A DNA stretch of 33,794 nucleotides, from assembly GCA_946541845.1 (NCBI GenBank), contig CAMNJW010000010.1, positions 1 to 33,794 of the forward strand, in the 5' to 3' direction. The position numbers were made by a program, and so were the translations under genes. Below the pieces are notes generated by a model. The model searched no databases, was not told the origin of the DNA, and saw only the letters and a list, made by a program, of their open reading frames with translations. Shown in pieces: positions 24,539 through 32,932 of the stretch; the stretch's first letter is position 1; each line of letters starts with the position of its first letter. The DNA is from an uncultured Methanobrevibacter sp. (GTDB taxonomy: Archaea; Methanobacteriota; Methanobacteria; Methanobacteriales; Methanobacteriaceae).

Positions 24539-25780
24539 TTAGTCAATAGTGATTATTTTCACGTTATGTGGTTTCTTAACGATATTGACAGATTTGAATG
24601 CGACTAGCTTTTTAATTCCTTTTTGTGATGCAACGTCAACAAGTCTCTGTGAGATTACGCCATCAAAAATAACAGTGTCAGCAGTGCCTTCTATGTTTTT
24701 GATTTCTTCATAGATGTTTTCCACTTCTACTTCTTTAGTCATATTCAATGCTTCGTCTAGTATGGCTCCACTGCCGGATCCTTCGAATTCCCTTAACATA
24801 TCTTTCATTAAGCTTACTTCATCATCTTCAATGACAGGTTCTTCAACAGGAGGTTTTTCTTCACGACGATTGAATCTTTGTTTTCTGTTGTTTCTATCGT
24901 TGCGTTTGTTATGATTTTCCTTTTTGTTGTTGTGGTCATTTAAAATGTTGCTTGTAGCTAAAAATTGTGCAGTAGGAACTTTGTCTCTAAGTGCAACTAA
25001 AACTTCATCTTTCCCTAAGTCTTCAACTTCTTTTCCTTTAGGTGCACGTGTGATGTAGTCAACGTCTCCAATTTGTAAAAGTTCTTTTAAAATGAGCTCT
25101 CCGCCTCTGTCACCATCAACAAATGCGGTGGTAGTTCTTTTTTTACTTAATTCACCAATGGAACGAGGTACACTTACGCCTTCAACCGCAACAGTATTTT
25201 TAATACCGTATTTGAGTAAGTTTAAAACATCACTACGTCCTTCAACTACAATAATTGCATCGGATGTGTGGATGCTAGGACCTGCAGGCAAACGATCTTC
25301 ACCATATTCAGAGATTTCATGCACGCGCATTGCTTCCCTTACTTCTTCAATCATTCTCATGCTGGTAGGGCCAACGCTTTCAACCATGTTTTTGTAAATT
25401 TCTTTTGCACGGTTAACAACTTGTTCCCTTTTAACAGCTCTTACGTCTTCAACTTTTGTAGTTTGAATCTCAGCTTCACAAGGACCTACACGATTAATTG
25501 TTTCGAGAGATGCAGCAAGTATAGCGGTTTCAACTCTGTCTAAACTGGAAGGAATTACGATTTCACCTTTTGCCCTTCCACTATTGGAGCGAATGTTAAC
25601 TTGGATTCTTCCAATTCTTCCAGTTCTTTGAAGCTCTCTTAAGTCTAAATCATTACTAAGTAAACCTTCAGTTTGCCCAAATACAGCACCAACAACATCT
25701 GGTTTTTCTACAATACCATTAGCGTTAATTTGGGCATGAATTAAATATTTTGTTGTAGTTAATTCTTCGCCTTTTCCCAT
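24539..25780 (-). CDS. dnaG: Archaeal DnaG-type primase
   Basis: A 413-aa TOPRIM protein of the archaeal DnaG family, associated with the archaeal exosome and proposed to have priming activity. An N-terminal domain (MGKGEELTTTKYLIHAQINANGIVEKPDVVGAVFGQTEGL) is typical. The TOPRIM acidic motifs are present: VVEGRSD (178-184) and VDGDRGG (221-227). A poorly conserved linker rich in Asn, Lys and Arg (about 270-310) separates it from a C-terminal domain. There is no helicase-binding or Cys4 zinc domain of the bacterial type. GGAGGC lies 5 bases upstream of the ATG. The gene stands alone, with a hairpin terminator 12 bases after its stop. Confidence 0.95.
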   Translation of the reverse strand: MGKGEELTTTKYLIHAQINANGIVEKPDVVGAVFGQTEGLLSNDLDLRELQRTGRIGRIQVNIRSNSGRAKGEIVIPSSLDRVETAILAASLETINRVGPCEAEIQTTKVEDVRAVKREQVVNRAKEIYKNMVESVGPTSMRMIEEVREAMRVHEISEYGEDRLPAGPSIHTSDAIIVVEGRSDVLNLLKYGIKNTVAVEGVSVPRSIGELSKKRTTTAFVDGDRGGELILKELLQIGDVDYITRAPKGKEVEDLGKDEVLVALRDKVPTAQFLATSNILNDHNNKKENHNKRNDRNNRKQRFNRREEKPPVEEPVIEDDEVSLMKDMLREFEGSGSGAILDEALNMTKEVEVENIYEEIKNIEGTADTVIFDGVISQRLVDVASQKGIKKLVAFKSVNIVKKPHNVKIITID

Positions 25781-26236
25781 CTTTAAGCCTCCTAAGCTTA
25801 TTAATCGGGATAATTTATGTAATTCTAAAAATTAATGATTTTTAGTAGATAAATTTGCATAAATTATACGATAATCATATTCGTCAGTCTTTAAGACCTA
25901 TTATACACTAAAAAAGAGTTCATACATATCGAGAGAGTGTTTCTATTAAGAGGATACTGTTATTTTCTAATTTTTCCATTAATCTTAAATTTAATAACTT
26001 TTTAACCTATATTTTCCTTAATAATTGCTTTTCTCCTGTCTTTGAATAAATTAATAATAATTATAATAATGAATAATGTAAATAACTCTTATGAGTATAT
26101 AATAATATCAAGTATCTTTAAAATACTACATTTATTAATTTTGGTAAAACTAATATATAAAATATATCATGTTGTGAAATGTATTTTAATGTAATCGTAT
26201 AATATAATATACAAAAGAAGAACTAACGGTGAGGTA
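25781..26236. other. 456-base divergent intergenic region between dnaG and the RraA-like gene
   Basis: No open frame of useful length is seen. It is A/T-rich with two small hairpin-like spots and a few GC-richer bases around 25870-25960. A C/D-box RNA was looked for and no good C/D box pair was found. TATA-like runs at about 26150-26166 and 26198-26211 can drive the RraA-like gene. Much of the middle is unexplained. Confidence 0.5.
25825..25845 (-). promoter_or_regulatory. Hairpin or operator candidate in the dnaG upstream region
   Basis: CTAAAAAT and ATTTTTAG form an 8-base perfect inverted repeat with loop TAATG, 45 bases before the dnaG ATG. It could be an operator or a leader hairpin. 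The stem is almost all A-T and could be chance. Confidence 0.3.
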
Positions 26237-26980
26237 ATGTCAATAAGTCCAAAAGATGTTTTGAATAAAAACAAAGATTTAAACAAACGTATTGATGTGG
26301 AAAAAATCAATTTAGAAAATGTTACAATTGATGACTTGAGATTTAATGGAAAGAATTATGATAATTACATTAATTTATACTCCTTGCTTGAAAATGTATC
26401 AGCATGTCAGGTTTCAGATGCTTACAATGGAATTTCAAGAAGGTCAGGCGTCATACAATCCATAAAACCGATCAATAATCAAAAAGTTTTTGGTAGAATT
26501 TTCACTGCTGAAACTTCAAGTGATGATTGGGGAACTTCCGCTTTGGCTATTGATGCTGCAAGTCCTGGCGATATTTTATTTTTTAAAGTTGACAGTGATG
26601 ACAAGGCTATTTGGGGAGAGCTAGCTTCAACATGTGCAAGGGACAATGGGATTAAGGCATGTGTAATCTATGGATCTGCACGTGACTTGGATGCTCTTTT
26701 ATATATGGATTTCCCTATTTTTGCATCTAATTTCTGTCCTAATGCTGGTTCAGCTTTAGGTTTGGGAACTTTAAACGAGGAAATTGAGGTTGAAGGTGCT
26801 AAAATCAATCCTGGAGACTTTTTCATAGGTGATGAGAGTGGAATTGTTGTAATTCCTCAGGAGTTATTTTCAAAAACCATGGTCGCAGCATTGGGTGTAA
26901 AGGTTAAAGAGTCCAAAATCATTAAGGATATTGCTCAAGGCAGTACTTTGGCTGAGATAGTTGGCCTTGGAAATAAATAG
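26237..26980 (+). CDS. RraA-like family protein
   Basis: A 247-aa protein of the RraA / demethylmenaquinone methyltransferase-like fold, which includes RNase E regulators and 4-hydroxy-4-methyl-2-oxoglutarate aldolases. Core motifs are ACQVSDAYNGISRRSGV, GDILFFKVD, WGELASTCARDNGIKACVIYGSARDLDAL, and PGDFFIGDESGIVVIP. The G-x2-A-x5-G-x2-A-x3-YGSARD block holds the Arg-Asp pair usually found at the metal/substrate site of the aldolase branch. About 50 residues precede the core, more than in the simplest members. As archaea lack RNase E, an aldolase-type role is more likely; the substrate is unknown. ATG 26237 has GGTGAGGT directly upstream. Confidence 0.87.
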   Translation: MSISPKDVLNKNKDLNKRIDVEKINLENVTIDDLRFNGKNYDNYINLYSLLENVSACQVSDAYNGISRRSGVIQSIKPINNQKVFGRIFTAETSSDDWGTSALAIDAASPGDILFFKVDSDDKAIWGELASTCARDNGIKACVIYGSARDLDALLYMDFPIFASNFCPNAGSALGLGTLNEEIEVEGAKINPGDFFIGDESGIVVIPQELFSKTMVAALGVKVKESKIIKDIAQGSTLAEIVGLGNK

Positions 26981-27009
26981 AAAAACATTTAAATAGAATA
27001 CAATATTTA

Positions 27010-27037
27010 TATATAAAGATATCGATATCTTTATATA
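27010..27037. promoter_or_regulatory. 28-bp perfect palindrome upstream of gar1-tfb
   Basis: Bases 27010-27037 are an uninterrupted palindrome centred on ATCGAT (between 27023 and 27024), each arm containing TATATAAAGAT. It thus contains a TATA-like element in both directions, 53 bases before the gar1 start. It may be a symmetrical TBP/TFB site or an operator. Confidence 0.6.
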
Positions 27038-27090
27038 CTACTTATTTTTAATAATATAAATGATACAGATTTGATTTTAAGTTTGATTTT

Positions 27091-27378
27091 ATGAAAGTAT
27101 TAGGAAAAAGTTTGCATATTGCAAATTCTGGAAAATTAATAGCTCGATCTACCAAAACACCTTCACCAGGTGCTATTGTATTTGATAGTAATAAAAAGAA
27201 AATTGGTAAGGTGGGCTATGTATTTGGGCCTACAAAGCAGCCCTATATCTCAATTAGGTTATTCAGATCAGCTAATAGAGATGAAATTGCGAAAAACTGT
27301 GGTGAAAAACTATTTGTATCAAAACCAAAATCCAAAAAATCTAGAAAAAGGAGGATGAGACCACGACACAAGAAGTAG
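27091..27378 (+). CDS. gar1: H/ACA ribonucleoprotein component Gar1
   Basis: A 95-aa protein of the Gar1/Naf1 family, part of the archaeal H/ACA complex with Cbf5, Nop10 and L7Ae that pseudouridylates RNA. The central beta barrel is clear ([37 protein letters not shown]), followed by a basic tail ([18 protein letters not shown]). The last four residues RHKK and the TAG stop appear only because base 27364 is C; with T the frame would end at TGA 27364 after RRMRP. The frame overlaps the extended tfb start. It is probably cotranscribed with tfb, as in other Methanobacteriales that I recall. Confidence 0.9.
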   Translation: MKVLGKSLHIANSGKLIARSTKTPSPGAIVFDSNKKKIGKVGYVFGPTKQPYISIRLFRSANRDEIAKNCGEKLFVSKPKSKKSRKRRMRPRHKK

Positions 27379-28355
27379 AAGAAATTCCAAAAAGAGGACG
27401 TAAAACTGTTTCAAAACCTATTATGCAAGAAGGTGTTGTTGACCAAGACAGACAAACTGTATGTCCTGAATGTGGTTCTACTGAATTAACCGGTGACTAT
27501 GAGAGGGCAGAAGTCGTATGTTCTCGCTGTGGATTAGTCATTGATGAAAATCTCGTTGATATGGGTCCTGAATGGAGAGCATTTGACCACGAACAAAGAG
27601 ATAAACGTACAAGAGTAGGAGCTCCAATCACCTACACAATCCACGATAAGGGTTTAAGTACCATGATTGATTGGAGAAATAAAGATATCTATGGTCGTGA
27701 TATTCCTGCAAGAAACAGAGCTCAATGGTACAGATTAAGAAAATGGCAAAGAAAAATCAGAATTTCTGGTGCTACTGAAAGAAACCTCGCATTCGCATTA
27801 AGTGAATTAGACAGGGACTCCTCAAGATTAGGTCTTCCAAGAAGTGTAAGAGAAGCTGCATCTGTTGTATATAGAAGTGCAGTTGATAATAAATTGATTA
27901 GAGGAAGAAGTATTGAGGGAGTAGTGGCTGCATCATTATATGCAGCATGTAGGCGTTGTAACGTCCCACGTACTTTAGATGAAATTGCAGAAGTATCTAG
28001 AGTTACTAAAAAAGAAGTTGGAAGAACATACAGGTTCTTAACCCGTGAATTAAATATTAAATTGCCACCGACTTCTCCGGTAGACTATGTACCAAGGTTC
28101 GCTTCAGAACTTGGACTTTCAGGTGAAGCTCAATCCAAAGCTATTGAAATCATCGAAAAGGCAATGGAAAAAGGATTGACTTCAGGAAGAGGACCTACTG
28201 GTGTAGCAGCAGCCGCATTATACATCGCATCAGTTTTACTCGGTGAGAGGAAAACTCAAAGGGATGTAGCAGATATCGCTGGTGTTACTGAAGTGACTAT
28301 CAGAAATAGATATAAAGAATTAACAGAACAATTAGAAATGGGTGTAACTTTATAG
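27363..28355 (+). CDS. tfb: Transcription initiation factor B (apparent ACG start)
   Basis: TFB recruits RNA polymerase to the TBP-TATA complex. The protein has an N-terminal zinc ribbon (CPEC...CSRC, Cys34, 37, 53, 56 in this numbering), the B-finger linker [18 protein letters not shown], and two cyclin-like repeats (about 130-215 and 225-310) ending in a helix-turn-helix [20 protein letters not shown]. The first ATG is 27423 and has no ribosome binding site. GGAGG (27350-27354) points instead to 27363, an ACG codon that begins [18 protein letters not shown], a typical basic leader. One T at 27364 would make this ATG and also stop gar1. Start from 27423 gives 310 aa, from 27363 330 aa. Confidence 0.9.
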   Translation, partial: TTQEVEEIPKRGRKTVSKPIMQEGVVDQDRQTVCPECGSTELTGDYERAEVVCSRCGLVIDENLVDMGPEWRAFDHEQRDKRTRVGAPITYTIHDKGLSTMIDWRNKDIYGRDIPARNRAQWYRLRKWQRKIRISGATERNLAFALSELDRDSSRLGLPRSVREAASVVYRSAVDNKLIRGRSIEGVVAASLYAACRRCNVPRTLDEIAEVSRVTKKEVGRTYRFLTRELNIKLPPTSPVDYVPRFASELGLSGEAQSKAIEIIEKAMEKGLTSGRGPTGVAAAALYIASVLLGERKTQRDVADIAGVTEVTIRNRYKELTEQLEMGVTL

Positions 28356-28379
28356 ACACTCGTTTTTTATCTTTTTTTT

Positions 28380-30281
28380 TTAAGAATATTTGGAATATTT
28401 TTCGATTCTATAGATTAACTCGCGCACGATTCCGTCATTATTTGTTTTCTTAACTTTTGCAAGCCTTTTTTGATATCTTGGAAGCTTGGATAAAAATGCC
28501 TTAACTCTTGGTGCATTCATTACTTCATGATATTCTCCGTAACCTAATTTCTGTACGTAAAATCCGTTTAATGTCTGTTCGAAGTTACCGATAGCTGGGA
28601 CGGAATAAATAGGTTTTTTAAGACTTATAGCTTCTGAAATAAATGTAAATCCACCATTACATATCACTGCTTTTGATGAAGCTAGATCATCATAGAATAC
28701 ATCTTCGTTAAACAGTTTGTAGGTTAGGTTGCCATCGGTTGCTTCTTTATTAAATCCATAAACAATGAACTTTTCGTCTTTTAGGGATTTAAGGTTTCGA
28801 ACAAGCCTTTCACTTTCCTTACTTGTCTGATAAACTATCACATGGTCTCCGGTTGTAGGTTCTAGTTTCAAGATGTCCTCACGTATAATCGGAGGATAGA
28901 TGACTGCATTTTTCTTAGGCCTCACTTTTGGATAGAAAAAGCTGGTTAAAATGTGGACCTTTGGCTTTACAACATATGTTTTGATTACTCCCTTTGCCTT
29001 AATCATTTCAACATAATGTTTTTTAGGATAATCTATTTTTGTCTGTGTAATCATGTGGATGTTGTCTAGGCTGATTAAAGGAATATCCAAAAGCTTGGAT
29101 ACCATGGTAGCATAAATCTCGAAATCAGTAACGATAACATCCGGCCTTAACTGTCTTGCTTTTTTATATAGAGTTTCATATCCCACTTTAATATTGGTAG
29201 GATTTCTTTTCAAAGCATTTGCCAATGTTTGCAGGTTGTTCACCTTGTTGTTAATGTAGACGGTATTGAATCCACCTATCTCATAAACATTGTCAAACTT
29301 TGAGCTTAAGTATTCATAAGCCCTTTCGCTTGAAAACAGGTAAACGTCATATTTTTCCTTAATTCTATCAACAATCACTCCAGTTCTTATGGCATGACCC
29401 ATTCCCTCACCGCAAACACAGTAGAAAACAATTTTTTTGTGTCTGTTGTGTCTTGTGGATCTGATTTGAGTTCTTGCTGAATTTATCTTTTGAATTGATT
29501 CGTCATATGTGCCTTTGATTTCATTGATTTGTTCCACACGCTTTTCAAGCTTTGATAGTCTTGTCTTTGTAATTTTTTCATGACCATGGTCAAAGTTATA
29601 GTCTAATTCATCAGCGTTGGTTCTTTTTCCAAGAAAATCATTAACAGTACTTCTGCCGTATTGCTTTATCAGTGTTTCAATTCCCTCTTCTTCAAGACGT
29701 CTTGTTGAAACGCCGATTTTAGCATTTCTCAATACTTTGAATGGTTCTTTTTTAGCTAATCTTTCGATATAGTCTGTATCTTCACCAAAAGTTAAGGACT
29801 CGTCATATCCTCCACATTTGTCATGGAGTTCTTTTCTTGCAATTATCCCATAACATCCTGCCCCGTGGGGTTTGATTTTTTCAACGCCGATCATGAAGTA
29901 ATTTGCAAAATCATGGAATAGCTTGTCTTCAACCTTATTGGACATTGGTTTCATTTGGGTAATGGCAATTCCAAGCCTTTCCATTCTGAATTCGTATAAG
30001 ACATCTCTCAAATAATCCTCTGTAAGCTGTAAATCAGAGTCCAAAAACAGTAAATAGTCTCCTTTAGCAATCTTTGCACCATTATTCCTACCTACTGCCG
30101 GAAGGCCTCCATCGACCACTATGCACCCGTATTCCTTCGCGATTTCTCTTGTTTTGTCAGTTGAATTAGCATCGGCTACAATTATCTCATAATCGTCGAA
30201 GTCCTGTTCCTTGATGCTGTCCAGTAATACCGGAAGGTATTCTTCTTCATTATAGGTAGGTATGATAATGCTAAAAATCAT
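28380..30281 (-). CDS. Glycosyltransferase fusion: GT2 domain plus MJ1255-type domain
   Basis: A 633-aa two-domain protein. Residues 1 to about 230 are a GT-A family 2 glycosyltransferase: SIIIPTYNEEEYLPVLLDS, IIVADANSTD, LLFLDSDLQL (DSD 81-83, the nucleotide-sugar/metal site) and a C-terminal GEDTDYIERL. A linker (about 235-280, basic) leads to a GT-B-like domain starting KKIVFYCVCGEGMGHAIRT (282-300) with DVIVTDFEIYATMVSKLLDIPLISLD and AVICNGGFTFISEAISLKKPIYSVP, the UDP-sugar-binding end; this resembles the MJ1255 family. The two may act successively on a surface glycan or glycolipid. The transcript starts alone, with a convergent tfb 24 bases from its stop. Confidence 0.85.
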   Translation of the reverse strand: MIFSIIIPTYNEEEYLPVLLDSIKEQDFDDYEIIVADANSTDKTREIAKEYGCIVVDGGLPAVGRNNGAKIAKGDYLLFLDSDLQLTEDYLRDVLYEFRMERLGIAITQMKPMSNKVEDKLFHDFANYFMIGVEKIKPHGAGCYGIIARKELHDKCGGYDESLTFGEDTDYIERLAKKEPFKVLRNAKIGVSTRRLEEEGIETLIKQYGRSTVNDFLGKRTNADELDYNFDHGHEKITKTRLSKLEKRVEQINEIKGTYDESIQKINSARTQIRSTRHNRHKKIVFYCVCGEGMGHAIRTGVIVDRIKEKYDVYLFSSERAYEYLSSKFDNVYEIGGFNTVYINNKVNNLQTLANALKRNPTNIKVGYETLYKKARQLRPDVIVTDFEIYATMVSKLLDIPLISLDNIHMITQTKIDYPKKHYVEMIKAKGVIKTYVVKPKVHILTSFFYPKVRPKKNAVIYPPIIREDILKLEPTTGDHVIVYQTSKESERLVRNLKSLKDEKFIVYGFNKEATDGNLTYKLFNEDVFYDDLASSKAVICNGGFTFISEAISLKKPIYSVPAIGNFEQTLNGFYVQKLGYGEYHEVMNAPRVKAFLSKLPRYQKRLAKVKKTNNDGIVRELIYRIEKYSKYS

Positions 30282-30721
30282 GATTTTAAATATATTTTCT
30301 AAATATTATAAATTTTTGTAAAATTGAACTTTTTTTATGATTTAACTTGATTTTAATTATTTTCTTGAATAATATTTTTTTCTAGGACAGGGTTGAATTA
30401 ACCTTTTTTTAAATAATTATACAAATCATTAATCATTGATTTCGTTGGATGTTTTATCTTTATTTTTCAAATCATTTTTAAAAAGAGATTCAGTTCAATA
30501 AAATCACATTTTTATTCCTTATTTTTCAGTTTAACCAATTCATTTTCAGTTACTGTATGAAAATATTTTCCGAGTAAATGGGATTTTTTTATGGGTTTTT
30601 GATTTATGATAACTTAGGGGATTATTTCTGTATTTGGACTATAATTTCTCTTTAATTTCTATAAATTGGCTTTTTTAATTAGATATGTTGTATTGAGGTA
30701 TTTACACTTGAAATATACCTC
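30282..30721. other. 440-base intergenic region without a recognisable gene
   Basis: The stretch is strongly A/T-rich, with many stop codons in all frames. I see a weak GGTT/AACC hairpin followed by a T run near 30390-30412, and the inverted repeat at 30695-30721. The promoter of the GT fusion must lie in its first 80 bases. No RNA gene is recognised. Confidence 0.5.
30695..30721 (-). terminator. 3' hairpin of the EamA gene
   Basis: GAGGTAT (30695-30701) and ATACCTC (30715-30721) form a 7-base inverted repeat directly after the permease stop. There is no good U-tract immediately behind it, so it may be a processing or stabilising hairpin rather than a true terminator. Confidence 0.4.
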
Positions 30722-31612
30722 TCAGTTGTGAGCATCTTCTTTTTTACTTAACAATATCATGGCAATGATTGTCAGTATGAATCCGAAAAACATTAGCAAT
30801 GAAGGTACTTCTGAGTATATTAATAATCCGAATATCAGTGCGGCAAGGGGTTCTGCACCGGACATGAAAATGGATGAGATTCCTGAATCGATATATTTTA
30901 AGCTCAATGTTGAGAGGATATATGGAAGGGCAAATGAAAATGTGGAGTGCAGGAACAGGAATATTGCCACTAAAGTGGGATTAATGCTTATGAAATTATT
31001 AATTTGGCTGAAATTTGTAAATGGAATTAATGCTATGGATATGAATATGATTGAATAAATGAGGATGGTGAAAGTGTGGTTTCCATTTTCGATTGATTTT
31101 TTGGAAGCCATTAGATAAACTGCCCAAAACAATCCTGCACCTATTCCTGAAAGGATTCCCAATAATGGTATGCTTTCAATGTTGCTTTCTAAGACTCCGG
31201 TCATTAGTATGCATCCAAATATGGCCAAAACCATACAAATAATCTTTTTTGATGTGATTTTTTCTTTGAATAGGAAGTATGCAATTATCAATACATAAAT
31301 TGGCGCTAAAGACAATAGGACTGCTGCTAATGATAATGGAACAGTATTCATTGACTCATTATAACATAAGTTTAGCCCGACGATACACATTGCACAAACT
31401 AAAATCAGTGGAATATCATTTAATTTTATTTTAAATAACTCTTTATCTGTTAAAAATATTGCAATTAACAGTGGGATAATTGCTATTGAAAACCTTAGGA
31501 AAAGCAGTGTTGTTGAATCAATTCCATTTTGTGTAATTGTCCTTACGAACACTCCGCTTGATCCAAACATAAATCCGGCAAGGATAGGTAAAATAAGATA
31601 TAGTTTTTTCAT
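30722..31612 (-). CDS. EamA/DMT superfamily permease
   Basis: A 296-aa integral membrane protein with ten hydrophobic spans in two EamA halves, the drug/metabolite transporter layout. Features include FMFGSSGVFVRTITQNG at the first span, LLFLRFSIAIIPLLIA, the first half ending MVLAIFGCILMTGVLE, and the second half closing MFFGFILTIIAMILLSKK. Substrate cannot be inferred; the superfamily covers metabolites, amino acids and drugs. I start it at ATG 31612 behind GTGAT; the longer frame to 31660 would overlap the upstream gene. It lies 4 bases after that gene's stop, so the two form an operon. A 7-base hairpin follows its stop. Confidence 0.85.
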   Translation of the reverse strand: MKKLYLILPILAGFMFGSSGVFVRTITQNGIDSTTLLFLRFSIAIIPLLIAIFLTDKELFKIKLNDIPLILVCAMCIVGLNLCYNESMNTVPLSLAAVLLSLAPIYVLIIAYFLFKEKITSKKIICMVLAIFGCILMTGVLESNIESIPLLGILSGIGAGLFWAVYLMASKKSIENGNHTFTILIYSIIFISIALIPFTNFSQINNFISINPTLVAIFLFLHSTFSFALPYILSTLSLKYIDSGISSIFMSGAEPLAALIFGLLIYSEVPSLLMFFGFILTIIAMILLSKKEDAHN

Positions 31613-31616
31613 AATA

Positions 31617-32675
31617 TCACAAATATGAATAAGCATTCCATGAAACTGTATAATATTCACAGGAATTGTTCAATGGCACTTTCAAGTCATTAATCAGTTC
31701 CATTTCGTTATAGCTTGAGTCAACATGATATGTTGTGTTGTTTATTTTTTCAATAGGAATATCGCCAAAGTCGACATTGTCATGGATATCCTCAATGTTT
31801 ACGGTGTAATAATCAGGCTCTGCACCTGCAAAGGCTATTGTGAATCTTAAAATTATCACGAAAATCACTATAAAGTATGGGAGGAATCTGTTAAATATGT
31901 ATCTGACTTCACTCAAACCCTTGTTTCTGTAGGATGGCTGGATGCATTCATTTTTATAAAGTAATCTTTTGTCTTTTAGAAGGGTACCGACAATGTAGTT
32001 TAGGTAATAACCATTTCTATACACTAAGTAAAGACCTAAAATTCCGACAAGTGCAGGGGTTCCCCACATTCCGCCGTCAATTGCTCCAATAAGCAGACAG
32101 CTTGAAAAGAATGCAACTAAAAAGTTTGTAAACCACACTCTTTTCTGATTTGCCAATACTAATGTAATAAATAATATTGGGATTAATAAAATCACTAGGA
32201 ATCCAATGGATGGAACATAAGAGTATAGGCCAACTCCAGTGTTTATGTCACTTTGGATAATCGGTCCAATGATTTGAGTTAGAACCGCTCCCAAAATGGA
32301 CTTTAACAGGTGAGTATGCAGAATGCTTGTGGAACTCATTGTGTTTGACATGGAGCAGAAAACAGTGTTGAGCTTTATTCCCATTTGCAGCCTGAAAACG
32401 ATTTCGAGAACTATTCCCAAAATCAGCAGGAGGGAACCGATAACGATTGAGATTTTTAGGTATTTTGTGATGTCAATATCTCTTTTAATTGCTTGAGACA
32501 GTATTAAAAATAAACCTAAAAGGCCAAAAAACATGATGTCTTTTCCCTTTGATGATCCCATCAGAAATAGGTATGTTATCGGTCGGATAATTGGATTTAA
32601 AATATCCGTTACGAATATTGCTCCTGCGAGTAATATGAATAGGAATCCAATTATGATTGTTTTGTTAATCTTCAT
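31617..32675 (-). CDS. Multi-span membrane protein with extracytoplasmic C-terminal tail, unknown
   Basis: A 352-aa membrane protein that I do not recognise. From ATG 32675 it begins MKINKTIIIGFLFILLAGA (signal-anchor-like), followed by about seven further spans, with a large loop NKRVWFTN and YRNGYYLNYIVG. The final about 75 residues after the last span are Asn/Asp/Tyr-rich and probably outside the cell (DYYTVNIEDIHDNVD... NSCEYYTVSWNAYSYL). The longer frame to 32744 adds an unlikely N-terminus. A TATA-like TTATTTAAAG lies about 28 bases before 32675 with no ribosome binding site, so the message may be leaderless. It shares an operon with the EamA gene. Confidence 0.68.
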   Translation of the reverse strand: MKINKTIIIGFLFILLAGAIFVTDILNPIIRPITYLFLMGSSKGKDIMFFGLLGLFLILSQAIKRDIDITKYLKISIVIGSLLLILGIVLEIVFRLQMGIKLNTVFCSMSNTMSSTSILHTHLLKSILGAVLTQIIGPIIQSDINTGVGLYSYVPSIGFLVILLIPILFITLVLANQKRVWFTNFLVAFFSSCLLIGAIDGGMWGTPALVGILGLYLVYRNGYYLNYIVGTLLKDKRLLYKNECIQPSYRNKGLSEVRYIFNRFLPYFIVIFVIILRFTIAFAGAEPDYYTVNIEDIHDNVDFGDIPIEKINNTTYHVDSSYNEMELINDLKVPLNNSCEYYTVSWNAYSYL

Positions 32676-32697
32676 TAAAAATAATTTAATTGTTAAT

Positions 32698-32709
32698 GCT
32701 TTAAATAAC
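32698..32709 (-). promoter_or_regulatory. TATA box candidate for the membrane protein/EamA operon
   Basis: On the minus strand, GTTATTTAAAGC is centred about 28 bases before the ATG at 32675. A start at the usual archaeal distance would fall on or next to the ATG. Confidence 0.4.
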
Positions 32710-32898
32710 TGATGTTTATTTTTTGATATTATTTTTAAATTCAATTATATTGTGATACATTAATTTCTAAAGTATAAACGATTGATGATAATTTTAAATA
32801 TGGCATCTAATTGTATTCTATTTTTTTATAGATTATTTTAGGAGTTTATTTTTTTCAGTGGTTGAGGCGTGGTAATTCAATTCAAAGTAATAAAAAGT

Positions 32899-32910
32899 AA
32901 TATTTATAAT
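32899..32910 (+). promoter_or_regulatory. TATA box candidate for the TauE/SafE gene
   Basis: AATATTTATAAT is centred about 28 bases before ATG 32933, with no Shine-Dalgarno sequence between. The gene is a candidate leaderless transcript. Confidence 0.45.
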
Positions 32911-32932
32911 AAGAATACAATATTAAATTGTT

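Noticed and set aside
25870-25910. C/D-box guide RNA in the dnaG gap
   Set aside because: CTGA and a TGATTA-like motif occur on the minus strand, but no proper C box (RTGATGA) with matching D and D' boxes.
30685-30693. Copy of the tRNA-Gln half site ATGTTGTAT
   Set aside because: A single 9-base match is expected by chance in A/T-rich DNA of this length, and it lacks the second arm.
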